From NCBI GenBank assembly GCA_021787035.1, contig JAJYMM010000052.1:57873-121872 (forward strand): a stretch of DNA of 64,000 bases, given 5' to 3'. The notes beneath the pieces are model-generated. The model was not told the origin of the DNA, did no database searches, and saw only the letters and a list, made by a program, of their open reading frames with translations. The stretch is from Actinomycetes bacterium. GTDB taxonomy: Bacteria > Actinomycetota > Acidimicrobiia > Acidimicrobiales > Palsa-688. This document shows, piece by piece, positions 53,000 through 61,794 of the stretch. The translations under genes and the position numbers were made by a program. The first letter of the stretch is position 1; each line of letters begins with the position of its first letter.

Positions 53000-55417
53000 A
53001 TGACCCTGGATGAGCGGGCGCCCCTGGCGCTCTGGTACGAAGCGCCGGCCGCTGATTGGTTTGGGGCGCTGCCGCTCGGCAACGGACGGCTCGGAGCGAT
53101 GCTCCACGGGACAGTCCCTGAAGAAATTGTGGATTTGAACGTCCATGACCTCTGGTCCGGTCAGCGCCTTGACGGCGATCGGCGTGAAGCGTGGCAGCAT
53201 TTGGCCGCCGTGCGGGATGCCGTGTTGGTCAAGGAGGACTACCTAGGAGCGGGGGCGCTCGCCGAGCAGCTCCAGGGGCCGTTTAACGAGGCCTTTCAGC
53301 CGCTCGGTTCCCTGCGGATCTCGATCGAACACGCTTCCGAGGTCGAAGGGTACCGTCGGGAGCTCTCGCTTCGCGATGCGCTAGCAAGGGTCGGCTATAG
53401 GAGCGGTGGGTTGCGCTTTGAGAGAGAAGCGTTCGTCTCCGCGTCCGGTGACGTCCTTGCCCTTCGTTTGTCGTGCGAACGCTCGGGGAAGTTGGACGTG
53501 ACAGTACGCCTTGTTAGCCCGCACCCGGGGTCTGAGGTGCGAACCGATGGGGGCAGGTTGGCCCTTCGGGGCCGTGCCCCTTCTCACGTCGTCCCGCATT
53601 ACCTCGAGAGCGGTGCTCCAGTCACCTACGATCCAGGCACGGGCCTCGTTTTCGCGGCCGTGGTGGACGTCTCCTGCCGAGGCGGGGGTGTGGTCGAGGC
53701 GTCTGAAGGTGAGGTGCGTGCCTCGGCGGCTGACGAGGTGGTCCTCTTCTTGGCGGCCAACAGCGGCTTCCGGGGCTACGCCCAGGCACCTGAGGGCAGC
53801 TGGGAAAAGATCGAGGAACGGTGCCAACTGAGGCTCGAGGATGGCGCCGCGAGGGGGTATGAAGAGCTCAGGGAGACCCACGTGCGGGATCATCGGCAGC
53901 TTTTCGAGCGAGTCGAGATCGAGATCGGAGGCGACGAGGCAGCAGCGAGCCGCCCGACCGACCAGAGATTGGCGGCTCTTCGAGCTGGGCAGCCCGACGC
54001 CGCTCTGCTTGCCCTCTACGCGCAGTACGCACGGTACCTGCTCATCTCCAGCTCGCGTCCCGGGGGGCAACCTTCCAACCTGCAGGGGATCTGGAACGCC
54101 GACGTGCGGCCGCTTTGGAGCTGCAATTGGACGGCCAATATCAATGTCCAGATGAACTATTGGTTGGCCGAGGTGGGCAACCTGGCGGAGTGCCACCTGC
54201 CGCTCATGGACCTTATAACAGATCTTTCCGAGGCTGGGCGTAGCACTGCCCAGGCCTACTATGGCTGCCGCGGGTGGGTTGCTCATCACAATGTAGACCT
54301 CTGGCGGAGCACTTGGCCTGTAGGGGACGGCTCTTTCCCGCCGGTTTGGGCAAATTGGCCAATGGGCGGCGCGTGGCTTTGTCAGCACCTCTGGGAGCAC
54401 TACCAATTCGGCGGGGACAGGGAGTTTTTGGCGTCCACGGCTTATCCTGTCATGCGCGGAGCCGCAGAGTTTTTGCTCGACTTCTTAATAGAGGACCCAA
54501 CGGGGTCTCTTACCACGTGCCCGTCAACCTCGCCGGAAAACAGCTTCCTCACCGCCGAGGGCCATGTTGCAGCGGTGAGCGCCGGCGCCACCCTCGACCT
54601 TTGGCTGACGCGGGACCTCTTCAGGCACTGCATTGAAGCAGCCGCACTTCTCGAAGTCGATGCCCATTTCGCAGCGAGCCTCGCAGAGGCTCTCGGGCGG
54701 CTCGCCCGGATCCCGGTTGGCCCGGACGGGCGCTTGCAGGAGTGGTGGCGTCCATTTGCCGAGGACGAGCCCGGGCACCGCCACCTGTCGCACCTCTGGG
54801 GCCTTTATCCTGGGGACCAGGTTTCGTTGCGGCGCACGCCCGTGTGGGCGGCGGCCGCCCGGCGGTCGCTCTTGGGGCGCCTGGAGCATGGAGGTGGTGC
54901 ACGGGGCTGGAGCACGGCATGGGTCGCCGCTCTGGCGGCCCGGCTGGAGGATGGCGAACTCGCTCATGCGACCTTGGCTCGACTGGTTGGCAAAGACGCC
55001 TCGCCCAACTTGTTCAACGGCGCGCCCGAAATGTTCCAGATCGACGGCAACTTTGGCGGCGCAGCGGCCCTGATGGAGATGCTGTTGCAGAGCCACGAGC
55101 CGGGTACCATAACGCTGCTGCCGGCCCTCCCTGAGGCCTGGCCGTCGGGGCATGTGAGGGGCTTACGCGCCCGCCCGGGCGTAGGCGTGGACCTCGCGTG
55201 GCGTGCCGGGCGGATCGAGACCGCCACGCTGGTGCCAGTAGAGGCCGCTCGACTGCTCCTCCGTTCACCCCATGGGGCCCTGGAGGACGTCACCGGGCCC
55301 GATGGCAAGACCGTAACCATCTCGTCCGACCAGGACGGATGGGTGATACCGATGGACTCGCCGGGGCCATACACCCTGGTTTTCAGTGATGAAAAGGAGG
55401 CGGCAGCCCAGAGGTAG
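53000..55417 (+). CDS. Glycoside hydrolase family 95 (alpha-L-fucosidase/alpha-L-galactosidase type)
   Basis: An 805-residue inverting enzyme without signal peptide; characterised GH95 members cut alpha-1,2-linked L-fucose (on galactose) or L-galactose. The N-terminal beta domain starts WYEAPAADWFGALPLGNGRLGAML. The (alpha/alpha)6 barrel has WTANINVQMNYW (Asn380 and Asn382, the family's catalytic asparagines), WRPFAEDEPGHRHLSHLWGLYPG and MFQIDGNFGGAAALMEML (Asp682). ATG 53000 lies 40 nt after the GH2 gene. It complements GH29, suggesting substrates with terminal fucose in more than one linkage. Confidence 0.93.
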   Translation: MTLDERAPLALWYEAPAADWFGALPLGNGRLGAMLHGTVPEEIVDLNVHDLWSGQRLDGDRREAWQHLAAVRDAVLVKEDYLGAGALAEQLQGPFNEAFQPLGSLRISIEHASEVEGYRRELSLRDALARVGYRSGGLRFEREAFVSASGDVLALRLSCERSGKLDVTVRLVSPHPGSEVRTDGGRLALRGRAPSHVVPHYLESGAPVTYDPGTGLVFAAVVDVSCRGGGVVEASEGEVRASAADEVVLFLAANSGFRGYAQAPEGSWEKIEERCQLRLEDGAARGYEELRETHVRDHRQLFERVEIEIGGDEAAASRPTDQRLAALRAGQPDAALLALYAQYARYLLISSSRPGGQPSNLQGIWNADVRPLWSCNWTANINVQMNYWLAEVGNLAECHLPLMDLITDLSEAGRSTAQAYYGCRGWVAHHNVDLWRSTWPVGDGSFPPVWANWPMGGAWLCQHLWEHYQFGGDREFLASTAYPVMRGAAEFLLDFLIEDPTGSLTTCPSTSPENSFLTAEGHVAAVSAGATLDLWLTRDLFRHCIEAAALLEVDAHFAASLAEALGRLARIPVGPDGRLQEWWRPFAEDEPGHRHLSHLWGLYPGDQVSLRRTPVWAAAARRSLLGRLEHGGGARGWSTAWVAALAARLEDGELAHATLARLVGKDASPNLFNGAPEMFQIDGNFGGAAALMEMLLQSHEPGTITLLPALPEAWPSGHVRGLRARPGVGVDLAWRAGRIETATLVPVEAARLLLRSPHGALEDVTGPDGKTVTISSDQDGWVIPMDSPGPYTLVFSDEKEAAAQR

Positions 55418-55484
55418 ATTTTCCGGCGCGAAGCCGGCCATGTATGTCAACATGAAGCCGTCGTCTGACGTAAGGGGTAATGGG

Positions 55485-56585
55485 TTGAAGATTACTGCTG
55501 TCGAGGTGCTCCGAGTCCCGGTCCAAGCGCCTCAGCCTCCATTTATCTGGCGTAAAGGTTTGCCCGGGAGCCAACCGGCTGGCCACGCCGCTGTCCTTCT
55601 TATACGCACCGATGAAGGCTGCGATGGCGTTGCCATGGTCGCTCGGTTGGCTTCGAGCGCGATCCTCCCAGACGTAGTTGATCGCCTGATCCGCGATGCT
55701 CTCGTCGGGGAGGACCCCTTGCAGCGGGAGCTGCTTTGGCACAAGATCTGGGAGCTGGACAGGGTCGAGGAGCTCCCGCTCTACCTGTTGGGGGTAGTTG
55801 ACGCTGCCTTGTGGGACTTGGCGGCAAGATGGTCCCAGTTGCCAACTTGGCAGCTGCTCGGGGGGTACCGTACCGAGATCGAAGCGTACGCGTCCACAAC
55901 GACCTTCGCTTCTATAGATGAGTACATAGACGTGGTCGACCAGTGCATCGAGCTTGGCTACCCCGCCATCAAGCTTCACGCGTTTGGAGACGCCCGCTTG
56001 GATGCCAAATTGTGCACGGCCGTGCGGGAGCACCTCGGAGATTCTGTACCCCTAATGTACGACGGTTCCGCCGGCTTTGACCTTCCCGACGCTATCTATG
56101 TTGGACGGGCTCTGGCTGACGCGGACTACCTGTGGTATGAGGAGCCGATAAGGGAGTTTTCAGTCACCGCCTACAAGTGGCTGGCAGAACGCCAGGCAGC
56201 CCCGCTGCTCGTCGGGGAGACCTCTGACGGCGCCCACATGAACACGGCGGATTTCATCGCCTCTGGCTGCGCCAGTTTCGTGCGGACTAGCGTCGAGCTC
56301 CGCGGCGGTTTCACAGGTGCGATGCGCACGGCCCACCTGGCCGATTCGTTCAGGATGAGGGCGGAGCCGCACGGCCCGACTCTTACGTGCAGGCACCTTT
56401 GTATGGCCATCCCCAACTGCACCTATTACGAGTCGCTCGTGTGGGGCAACCCAATCAGGCGTGAAGATGGTATCGATGACCACGGCATCGTCCATGCACC
56501 TTCGGGCCCTGGGACAGGCCTTCCGTACGGCCCGGACTATCCGAGCCTCCTGAGGGAGTTCGTGGTGCCGCCTTCCGACAGCTAG
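55485..56585 (+). CDS. Enolase-superfamily sugar-acid dehydratase, candidate L-fuconate dehydratase
   Basis: A mandelate racemase/muconate lactonising enzyme family protein of 366 residues. Metal ligands are Asp193 (LMYDGS), a Glu of YEEP (219/220) and Glu245 (VGETSD). His296 in AEPHG is a candidate catalytic base. The usual Lys-x-Lys is Lys163-x-His165 (IKLHAF), so this is a variant subgroup. The TTG at 55485 is preferred because it follows AAGGGG and gives the normal MKIT-like start; the frame is open back to 55386 inside GH95. Context suggests L-fuconate to 2-keto-3-deoxy-L-fuconate, linking to the lactonase at 27 kb. Confidence 0.75.
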   Translation: MKITAVEVLRVPVQAPQPPFIWRKGLPGSQPAGHAAVLLIRTDEGCDGVAMVARLASSAILPDVVDRLIRDALVGEDPLQRELLWHKIWELDRVEELPLYLLGVVDAALWDLAARWSQLPTWQLLGGYRTEIEAYASTTTFASIDEYIDVVDQCIELGYPAIKLHAFGDARLDAKLCTAVREHLGDSVPLMYDGSAGFDLPDAIYVGRALADADYLWYEEPIREFSVTAYKWLAERQAAPLLVGETSDGAHMNTADFIASGCASFVRTSVELRGGFTGAMRTAHLADSFRMRAEPHGPTLTCRHLCMAIPNCTYYESLVWGNPIRREDGIDDHGIVHAPSGPGTGLPYGPDYPSLLREFVVPPSDS

Positions 56586-56655
56586 GCCTCGTTATTTGGC
56601 ACCTCGGGAGCCTCTGCTTTGGGGGTCTGCGCGCTCGCCGCCTAGCGTGGGGCCC

Positions 56656-57543
56656 GTGAGCCAACCACCCCGCTTCTCTGGCGTGTACGTCGCCACGACG
56701 ACCCCTTTCGACGAGGCCGGAGCAGTCGACCTCGACCAGTTCCAAGCCCACTGCGCTCGTTTGGCCGGAGGCGGCGTAACTGGCCTCGTCCCTGTAGGTT
56801 CACTTGGCGAGTACGAGGCGCTGGGGGAGGACGAACGCGCGGCGGTCGTGAAGGCCGCCAGGGACGCCGTGCCAGGGGTCGAGGTGGTCCCCGGCGTGTC
56901 CGGCAAGTCGGGGAGGGAGGCCCGCCGCTGGGCCGAACATGCCAGAGAGGTCGGTTGCCCAGCCGTCATGTGCCTCCCACCTACTTCGCATGCCCCAACA
57001 CCCGAGGAGGTCGTAGCCCACTTTGCCGAAGTGGCGCGGGCCGGGTTGCCCATCATTGCCTACAACAACCCGTACTCCACGCGGGTCGACCTTACGCCGG
57101 CTCTGCTCGCACGGCTCAGCGCGGAGGTCGAGGGGGTCGTGGCGGTCAAGGAGTTTTCCCAAGACGTGCGCCGTGTCGCTGCCATCCGCCAAGCGGCGCC
57201 CCACCTCGAGGTCATCTGTGGATGTGACGACACCTTGGCCGAAGCCGTGCTCATGGGGGCGACGGCCTGGATCGCCGGCTTCGCCAACGCCTTTCCCCGC
57301 CAGTCGGTGCAGCTCTTCGATCTTTGCGCAACGGGGCAATGGAGCGAGGCCCTGGATAGGTATATGGCGTTCCTCCCGGTCTTGCGCTGGGACGCCGACC
57401 CCCGCTTCGTGCAAGCCGTCAAGGTGGCCCAAGAGGAAGTGGGCTGGTACGGCGGTCCCGTTCGCTTGCCTCGCCTGGCCATTGCCAAGCCGGAGGCAGA
57501 CGAGGTGCGAGCCGCCGTCCGCCGGTTCCTGGCGGTCGGCTGA
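56656..57543 (+). CDS. DapA-family lyase, probable 1-pyrroline-4-hydroxy-2-carboxylate deaminase or keto-deoxy sugar acid aldolase
   Basis: A 295-residue class I lyase of the dihydrodipicolinate synthase family. The Schiff-base Lys165 is in VVAVKEFSQ and Tyr136 in IIAYNNPYST. GSLGEYEALGEDER replaces the GTTGE-type loop of true DapA. The GTG at 56656 begins the conserved FSGVYVATTTPF. Its stop overlaps the hydroxyproline epimerase start (TGATG), which favours a role as pyrroline-hydroxycarboxylate deaminase in hydroxyproline breakdown. It also follows the sugar-acid dehydratase, so a 2-keto-3-deoxy-L-fuconate aldolase is the alternative. Confidence 0.8.
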   Translation: MSQPPRFSGVYVATTTPFDEAGAVDLDQFQAHCARLAGGGVTGLVPVGSLGEYEALGEDERAAVVKAARDAVPGVEVVPGVSGKSGREARRWAEHAREVGCPAVMCLPPTSHAPTPEEVVAHFAEVARAGLPIIAYNNPYSTRVDLTPALLARLSAEVEGVVAVKEFSQDVRRVAAIRQAAPHLEVICGCDDTLAEAVLMGATAWIAGFANAFPRQSVQLFDLCATGQWSEALDRYMAFLPVLRWDADPRFVQAVKVAQEEVGWYGGPVRLPRLAIAKPEADEVRAAVRRFLAVG

Positions 57544-58550
57544 TGCGCTCGCGAGTCGTAATAAACGCTGTCGACAGCCACACGGAGGGCATGCCGACCA
57601 GGGTCGTCACCGCAGGCGTGGGGGAGCTGCCAGGCGAAACCATGGAGGCCCGACGTCAGTACCTGATGAACGAGCGCGACGACCTGCGCACCCTGCTCAT
57701 GTACGAGCCGCGAGGGCACAGTGCGATGTCGGGTGTGCTGCTACAGAGGCCGACCCGGCCTGACGCTGACTTCGGGGTCGTGTTCATAGAGGTCTCCGGG
57801 TGCCTGCCGATGTGCGGCCACGGCACTATCGGGACCGCGACCGTCCTCGTCGAGACCGGCATGGTGGAGGTCAAAGAGCCAGTCACCGTCGTCCGCCTCG
57901 ACACACCCGCTGGCCTGGTCGAGGCGTCCGTGGACGTGGAAGCCGGCCGGGCCAAGGCTGTCACCCTCCGAAACGTGCCGGCCTACTTGCACCTGGCGGG
58001 CGCGACCGTGGACGTCCCCGGCATGGGCGAGGTGGTGCTCGACCTCGCCTGGGGAGGCAATTTCTATGCTCTGGTGCCTGCCTCCTCGGTGGGCCAGCGC
58101 GTAGTCCCAGAGGCTTACGACGAGCTGGTGAAGGCCGGGCTCGCCATAATGGGCGCCGTCAACCGCCAGTTGAGCTTTGCCCACCCGGAGCATCAGTCGG
58201 TCGATAGCTGCCACCACGTTGTGTTCACCGAGGCGGGAGATGGGGACGTCTCGGGCCGCTCGGCCGTGGCGATCCACCCGGGTTGGCTCGACCGGTCTCC
58301 CTGCGGGACCGGTACCTGCGCGCGCATGGCTCAGCTCCATGCTCGTGGCGAGCTCGCTCTCGAAGAGGACTACGTGCACGCCTCGGTCCTCGGGACCCGC
58401 TTCGTAGGGCGCCTCCTGGCCGAGACGTCCGTCGGTGGTTTCCGAGCCGTGGTCCCAACGGTGCGGGGCCGGGCTTGGGTCACGGGGCTCGCGAGCTACC
58501 TTCTCGACCCAGACGACCCTTTCCCCGCCGGCTTCTTGCTCGGCCGGTAA
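57543..58550 (+). CDS. Proline racemase family, probable 4-hydroxyproline 2-epimerase
   Basis: A cofactor-independent epimerase of 335 residues. Both catalytic cysteines are present: Cys91 in PMCGHGTIGTATVL and Cys254 in RSPCGTGTCARMA. The second would be Thr or Ser in trans-3-hydroxyproline dehydratases, so epimerase or racemase activity is expected. It would convert trans-4-hydroxy-L-proline to cis-4-hydroxy-D-proline, the substrate of the dehydrogenase encoded next. Overlaps the DapA-family gene by 1 nt. Proline racemase activity cannot be excluded by sequence alone. Confidence 0.88.
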   Translation: MRSRVVINAVDSHTEGMPTRVVTAGVGELPGETMEARRQYLMNERDDLRTLLMYEPRGHSAMSGVLLQRPTRPDADFGVVFIEVSGCLPMCGHGTIGTATVLVETGMVEVKEPVTVVRLDTPAGLVEASVDVEAGRAKAVTLRNVPAYLHLAGATVDVPGMGEVVLDLAWGGNFYALVPASSVGQRVVPEAYDELVKAGLAIMGAVNRQLSFAHPEHQSVDSCHHVVFTEAGDGDVSGRSAVAIHPGWLDRSPCGTGTCARMAQLHARGELALEEDYVHASVLGTRFVGRLLAETSVGGFRAVVPTVRGRAWVTGLASYLLDPDDPFPAGFLLGR

Positions 58551-58581
58551 CCCGTCTAAGCGCGTCGAAAAGGGGCCCCAG

Positions 58582-61500
58582 ATGTACCGGGAGGACCTAC
58601 CGAAAGCCTGCGAAGTGGCGGTCATTGGGGCGGGGATCGTGGGTACCGCCGTCGCCGCGCGCTTGGCGGCGGCCGGCCTGGAGGTGTTACTGGTGGAGAG
58701 GGCGGGCCCCGCAGCCGGAGCTTCCTCCTCCGGCGAGGGCAACTTGCTCGTGTCCGACAAGCTGCCCGGGGCGGAGCTCGCCTTGGCGGAGCGGAGCCTT
58801 CAGTTGTGGCGCTGGGTCGGTGAGCAAGCTGGCTCGAGCGTCGAACTGAGGGAGAAGGGCGGCCTCGTCGTCGCCTGGGACGAGGAGGGCCTGGCAGGAC
58901 TGCGCTCACTGGCCGAGGCTCAGCGGGCGGAGGGCGTAAGGGTTGAGTTCCTTTCACCCGAAGAGCTGGCCCGCGCTGAGCCCGGTTTATCCCCGGCCCT
59001 TGCTGGTGGCGCCTTTTACCCTGAGGATTGCCAGGTCCAGCCGATGCTGGCCGTCGCGTTCCAGGGAAGGTCGTTCCGCGCCGCCGGAGGCCAGTTGCTG
59101 CGGGGAGCCGAGGTATTGGGTGCGCAGCGTGACGCGGAAGGCGTCATTACTGCGCTCTTCACGAGCACGGGCACTATCCCGGTAGGCAAGTGGGTCATAA
59201 ACGCTGCCGGTGCCTGGGCAGGGGAACTGGCGCGTGCCTTGGGTGGGGACGTCCCCGTAGAGCCGCGGAAGGGACACGTGCTCGTGACCGAGCCGGTGGC
59301 TGAACTCGTCCGTTACAAGGTCTACGACGCCGGTTACGTCGGTTCCATCCATGAGGGAGCGGCCTCGCGAGGCTACGCAGCGGTTGTCGAGTCGACCCCG
59401 GCTGGGACGATGTTGATCGGGAGCTCCCGGGAGTTCGTGGGCTTCGCCGGCCAGGTCGACCCTGAGGCCGTTTCAGGAGTTGCTCGCCGGGCTGTCGCGC
59501 TTGTCCCGGGCCTCTCGGGCGTGCGGTTGATGCGTGCGTACGTGGGGTTCCGCCCCGCGACCCCCGACCGCCTCCCCGTTATCGGTGCCGACGCCGCGGT
59601 GCCCAACTTGGTCCACGCGACGGGCCACGAAGGCGCAGGGATCCTCTTGTCGCAGGTGACGGCCGAACTGGTCGAATCTATCTTGCTCGGCCGTGAGCCT
59701 CCGTTGGATTTGGCGCCTTTCTCCGCGGCTAGGTTCGCCCCCTCCGCCTCGCACCCGGGGACGCCGACTTCGCCAGGTCGAAGCGTTGGGGGAGCGAGCG
59801 ACGGACGGAACCGGGGTGTGATCACCGCGAGAGCCATGAGCGGCGACGGCCTAAGGGTGGCGCCGGCGGCGCGCGGGCTCGTCAGATTCACCTATGACGG
59901 GCGCCCTCTCGTCGCCCCGGCCGGGACGACCGTGGCGGGCGCACTTCTCTTCAACGGCGAGCGCGCCTGGCGCACGACGCGTGCCAGTGGTCGGCCGAGG
60001 GGCCTCTTTTGCGGGATTGGCAATTGCTTCGACTGCCTGGTCGACCTTGCGGGCCCCGGCGGGGAGGGCCAACGCAGGGCGGTGAGAGCGTGCGTGGCGC
60101 CGCTCGAGCAAGGGGCACGGGTGATGACATCGAGATCTGTAGGTGGAGCAAGCCCTGTCGTGCCGCCACCCTCAGGCCTGAAACCCTCGGGCTCTCCAGG
60201 GCCGGCCGGCGCGCTCTTCGAAGCTGGCGCGTCCGAGGCCCCAGAAGTGGGCGTGTTCGAAGCTGACGTCGCGGTGGTGGGAGGCGGTCCTGGGGGAATG
60301 GCGGCTGCGATGGCGGCGGCCTCGCGCGGCGCGACGGTTGTACTAGTCGACTCCGGTGCCCGCCTTGGGGGTCAGTATTTCCGCCAGGCGCTGGTTGACC
60401 TACCGCGTGCCGGCGGCGGTGGACAGGGCGACCTTTTGCCGGCCGGGCCCCACCTGCCGGAGCGCTGGCGCCCGCTCGGCGGCCACCGCCCGGTGGCACT
60501 CGTCCTTGGCTCGGACGTCTGGGCGGTAAGCAAGGACGTTGAACGCTTCGTGCTCCGGCTGGCCCCGCAGGGCAATGCCGGCACGCAGGGCAATGCCGGC
60601 ACTCAGGCCAACCACTCCGGGTCGGCCCACGCTAAAACGGTCCGCTCGCGCGCGCTCGTCCTTGCAACGGGGGCCTCGGAGCTCACGCTGCCATTCCCCG
60701 GTTGGGAACTTCCTGGCGTTGTCACTGCCGGCGCCGCGCAGTCCCTTCTCAAGTCTCAGGGCCTCTCCATCGGGGACAGGGTGGTGGTCGCCGGGACGGG
60801 GCCGTTCCTCTTGCCGGTCGCAGTCGCCCTCGCCCGAGCCGGGAGCGCGGTCACGGTTGTCGAAGCTGCCACATCCCGGTCGGTACCTCGCGCCTTGCCG
60901 GCGCTGCTTGGGCACCCGGCCAAATTGGCCGAAGCCGCGGGCTACGCCTCCGTGCTCGCCCGCCATGGGGTTCGGTTGTTAACCGGCAGGGCGGTCGTAC
61001 GCGCCGCCGGCAGCCTCCGGGTGGAGCGAGCGGTGACCGTCCGGCTCGGCCCTGACTGGGTGCCGGCGCACGGGACGGAGCAAGTACTCGAAGCTGATGC
61101 GCTTTGTGTTTCCTATGGTTTCGTCCCCCGTCTCGAACTAGCACGCCAGCTGGGGGCCAGCGAGACCGCCAGTCCGCAGAAGCCCGCGGCGCGTATCGCG
61201 TGGGGTGACGGCATGGTGACCTCGGTGCCAGGCCTGTTCGTTGCCGGCGAGCTAGCCGGAGTGGCTGGGGCCGATGTCGCCGAGTTCGAGGGGGAGCTCG
61301 CAGGCCATTCTGCAGCTTCTTACCTAGGGCTCAGCGATCACCGGGCCGGCCGCGAGCGGGAGCGCCACGCGCGGCGGCTCAGCTCGGCCCGTGCCTTCGC
61401 CAGGCGCCTAGAACCTCTCTACCCCGTCGGCCAGGGGTGGCTCGAGTGGTTGGAGGCCGGGACCCTCTTTTGCCGCTGCGAAGAGGTGACTTGGGGCGCG

Positions 61501-61716
61501 GTACGCGAGGCCATCGGCGAAGGGGCGGCGACGGTGCGAGAGGTACGCAACGTGACTCGTTGCGGCATGGGCTATTGCCAGGGCCGCACCTGCGGGCCTT
61601 CTCTCCAGCTCGCGCTCTCGGCACTCAGTGGCCGGAGCCTGGAAGAAACCGGAGACTTCCAAAAGCGCCCCGTGGCTGTGCCTGTCCCCTTGGGAGAGGT
61701 CATTGGCGACCATTGA
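58582..61716 (+). CDS. Single-chain three-module flavin/Fe-S dehydrogenase (HcnC-HcnA-HcnB fusion), probable cis-4-hydroxy-D-proline dehydrogenase
   Basis: A 1044-residue fusion. Module 1 (about 1-390) is a DAO/glycine-oxidase-like FAD domain, GAGIVG at 16-21, like HcnC. Module 2 (about 415-520) is HcnA-like with [2Fe-2S] cysteines 477, 482, 485 and 504 (FCGIGNCFDC, RACVAP). Module 3 (about 555-1044) is HcnB-like, GGGPGG at 567, with a second Rossmann segment VVAGTGPFLLPVAVAL and a C-terminal BFD-like cluster at Cys964, 966, 994, 999 and 1004. In known systems these are separate subunits. Linkers are Gly/Ala/Pro-rich with a tandem repeat. ATG 58582 has AAAAGGGG upstream. Confidence 0.88.
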   Translation: MYREDLPKACEVAVIGAGIVGTAVAARLAAAGLEVLLVERAGPAAGASSSGEGNLLVSDKLPGAELALAERSLQLWRWVGEQAGSSVELREKGGLVVAWDEEGLAGLRSLAEAQRAEGVRVEFLSPEELARAEPGLSPALAGGAFYPEDCQVQPMLAVAFQGRSFRAAGGQLLRGAEVLGAQRDAEGVITALFTSTGTIPVGKWVINAAGAWAGELARALGGDVPVEPRKGHVLVTEPVAELVRYKVYDAGYVGSIHEGAASRGYAAVVESTPAGTMLIGSSREFVGFAGQVDPEAVSGVARRAVALVPGLSGVRLMRAYVGFRPATPDRLPVIGADAAVPNLVHATGHEGAGILLSQVTAELVESILLGREPPLDLAPFSAARFAPSASHPGTPTSPGRSVGGASDGRNRGVITARAMSGDGLRVAPAARGLVRFTYDGRPLVAPAGTTVAGALLFNGERAWRTTRASGRPRGLFCGIGNCFDCLVDLAGPGGEGQRRAVRACVAPLEQGARVMTSRSVGGASPVVPPPSGLKPSGSPGPAGALFEAGASEAPEVGVFEADVAVVGGGPGGMAAAMAAASRGATVVLVDSGARLGGQYFRQALVDLPRAGGGGQGDLLPAGPHLPERWRPLGGHRPVALVLGSDVWAVSKDVERFVLRLAPQGNAGTQGNAGTQANHSGSAHAKTVRSRALVLATGASELTLPFPGWELPGVVTAGAAQSLLKSQGLSIGDRVVVAGTGPFLLPVAVALARAGSAVTVVEAATSRSVPRALPALLGHPAKLAEAAGYASVLARHGVRLLTGRAVVRAAGSLRVERAVTVRLGPDWVPAHGTEQVLEADALCVSYGFVPRLELARQLGASETASPQKPAARIAWGDGMVTSVPGLFVAGELAGVAGADVAEFEGELAGHSAASYLGLSDHRAGRERERHARRLSSARAFARRLEPLYPVGQGWLEWLEAGTLFCRCEEVTWGAVREAIGEGAATVREVRNVTRCGMGYCQGRTCGPSLQLALSALSGRSLEETGDFQKRPVAVPVPLGEVIGDH
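60568..60602 (+). repeat. In-frame 18-nt tandem repeat in module 3 of the fusion
   Basis: Two copies of cagggcaatgccggcac (60568-60584 and 60586-60602), 18 nt apart, encode QGNAGT twice. The insert lies in a surface loop region of the HcnB-like module and keeps the frame. Confidence 0.8.
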
Positions 61717-61794
61717 AGCCTGGGACCGGCACCCACCCGAGCGCGCGTGAGCCGGACCGCTGGGACACGCTTGGGCGTATGCCGAGCCAGCTCT

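Noticed and set aside
56656..57543. Dihydrodipicolinate synthase (dapA) of lysine synthesis
   Set aside because: The GTTGE-type loop is changed and the gene overlaps a hydroxyproline epimerase gene, so a catabolic lyase fits better.
57543..58550. trans-3-hydroxy-L-proline dehydratase
   Set aside because: Those enzymes have Thr or Ser in place of the second catalytic cysteine; here both Cys91 and Cys254 are present.
58582..61716. Hydrogen cyanide synthase
   Set aside because: The modules match HcnABC in type, but the neighbours are hydroxyproline genes and related D-amino-acid dehydrogenases share the same fold set.
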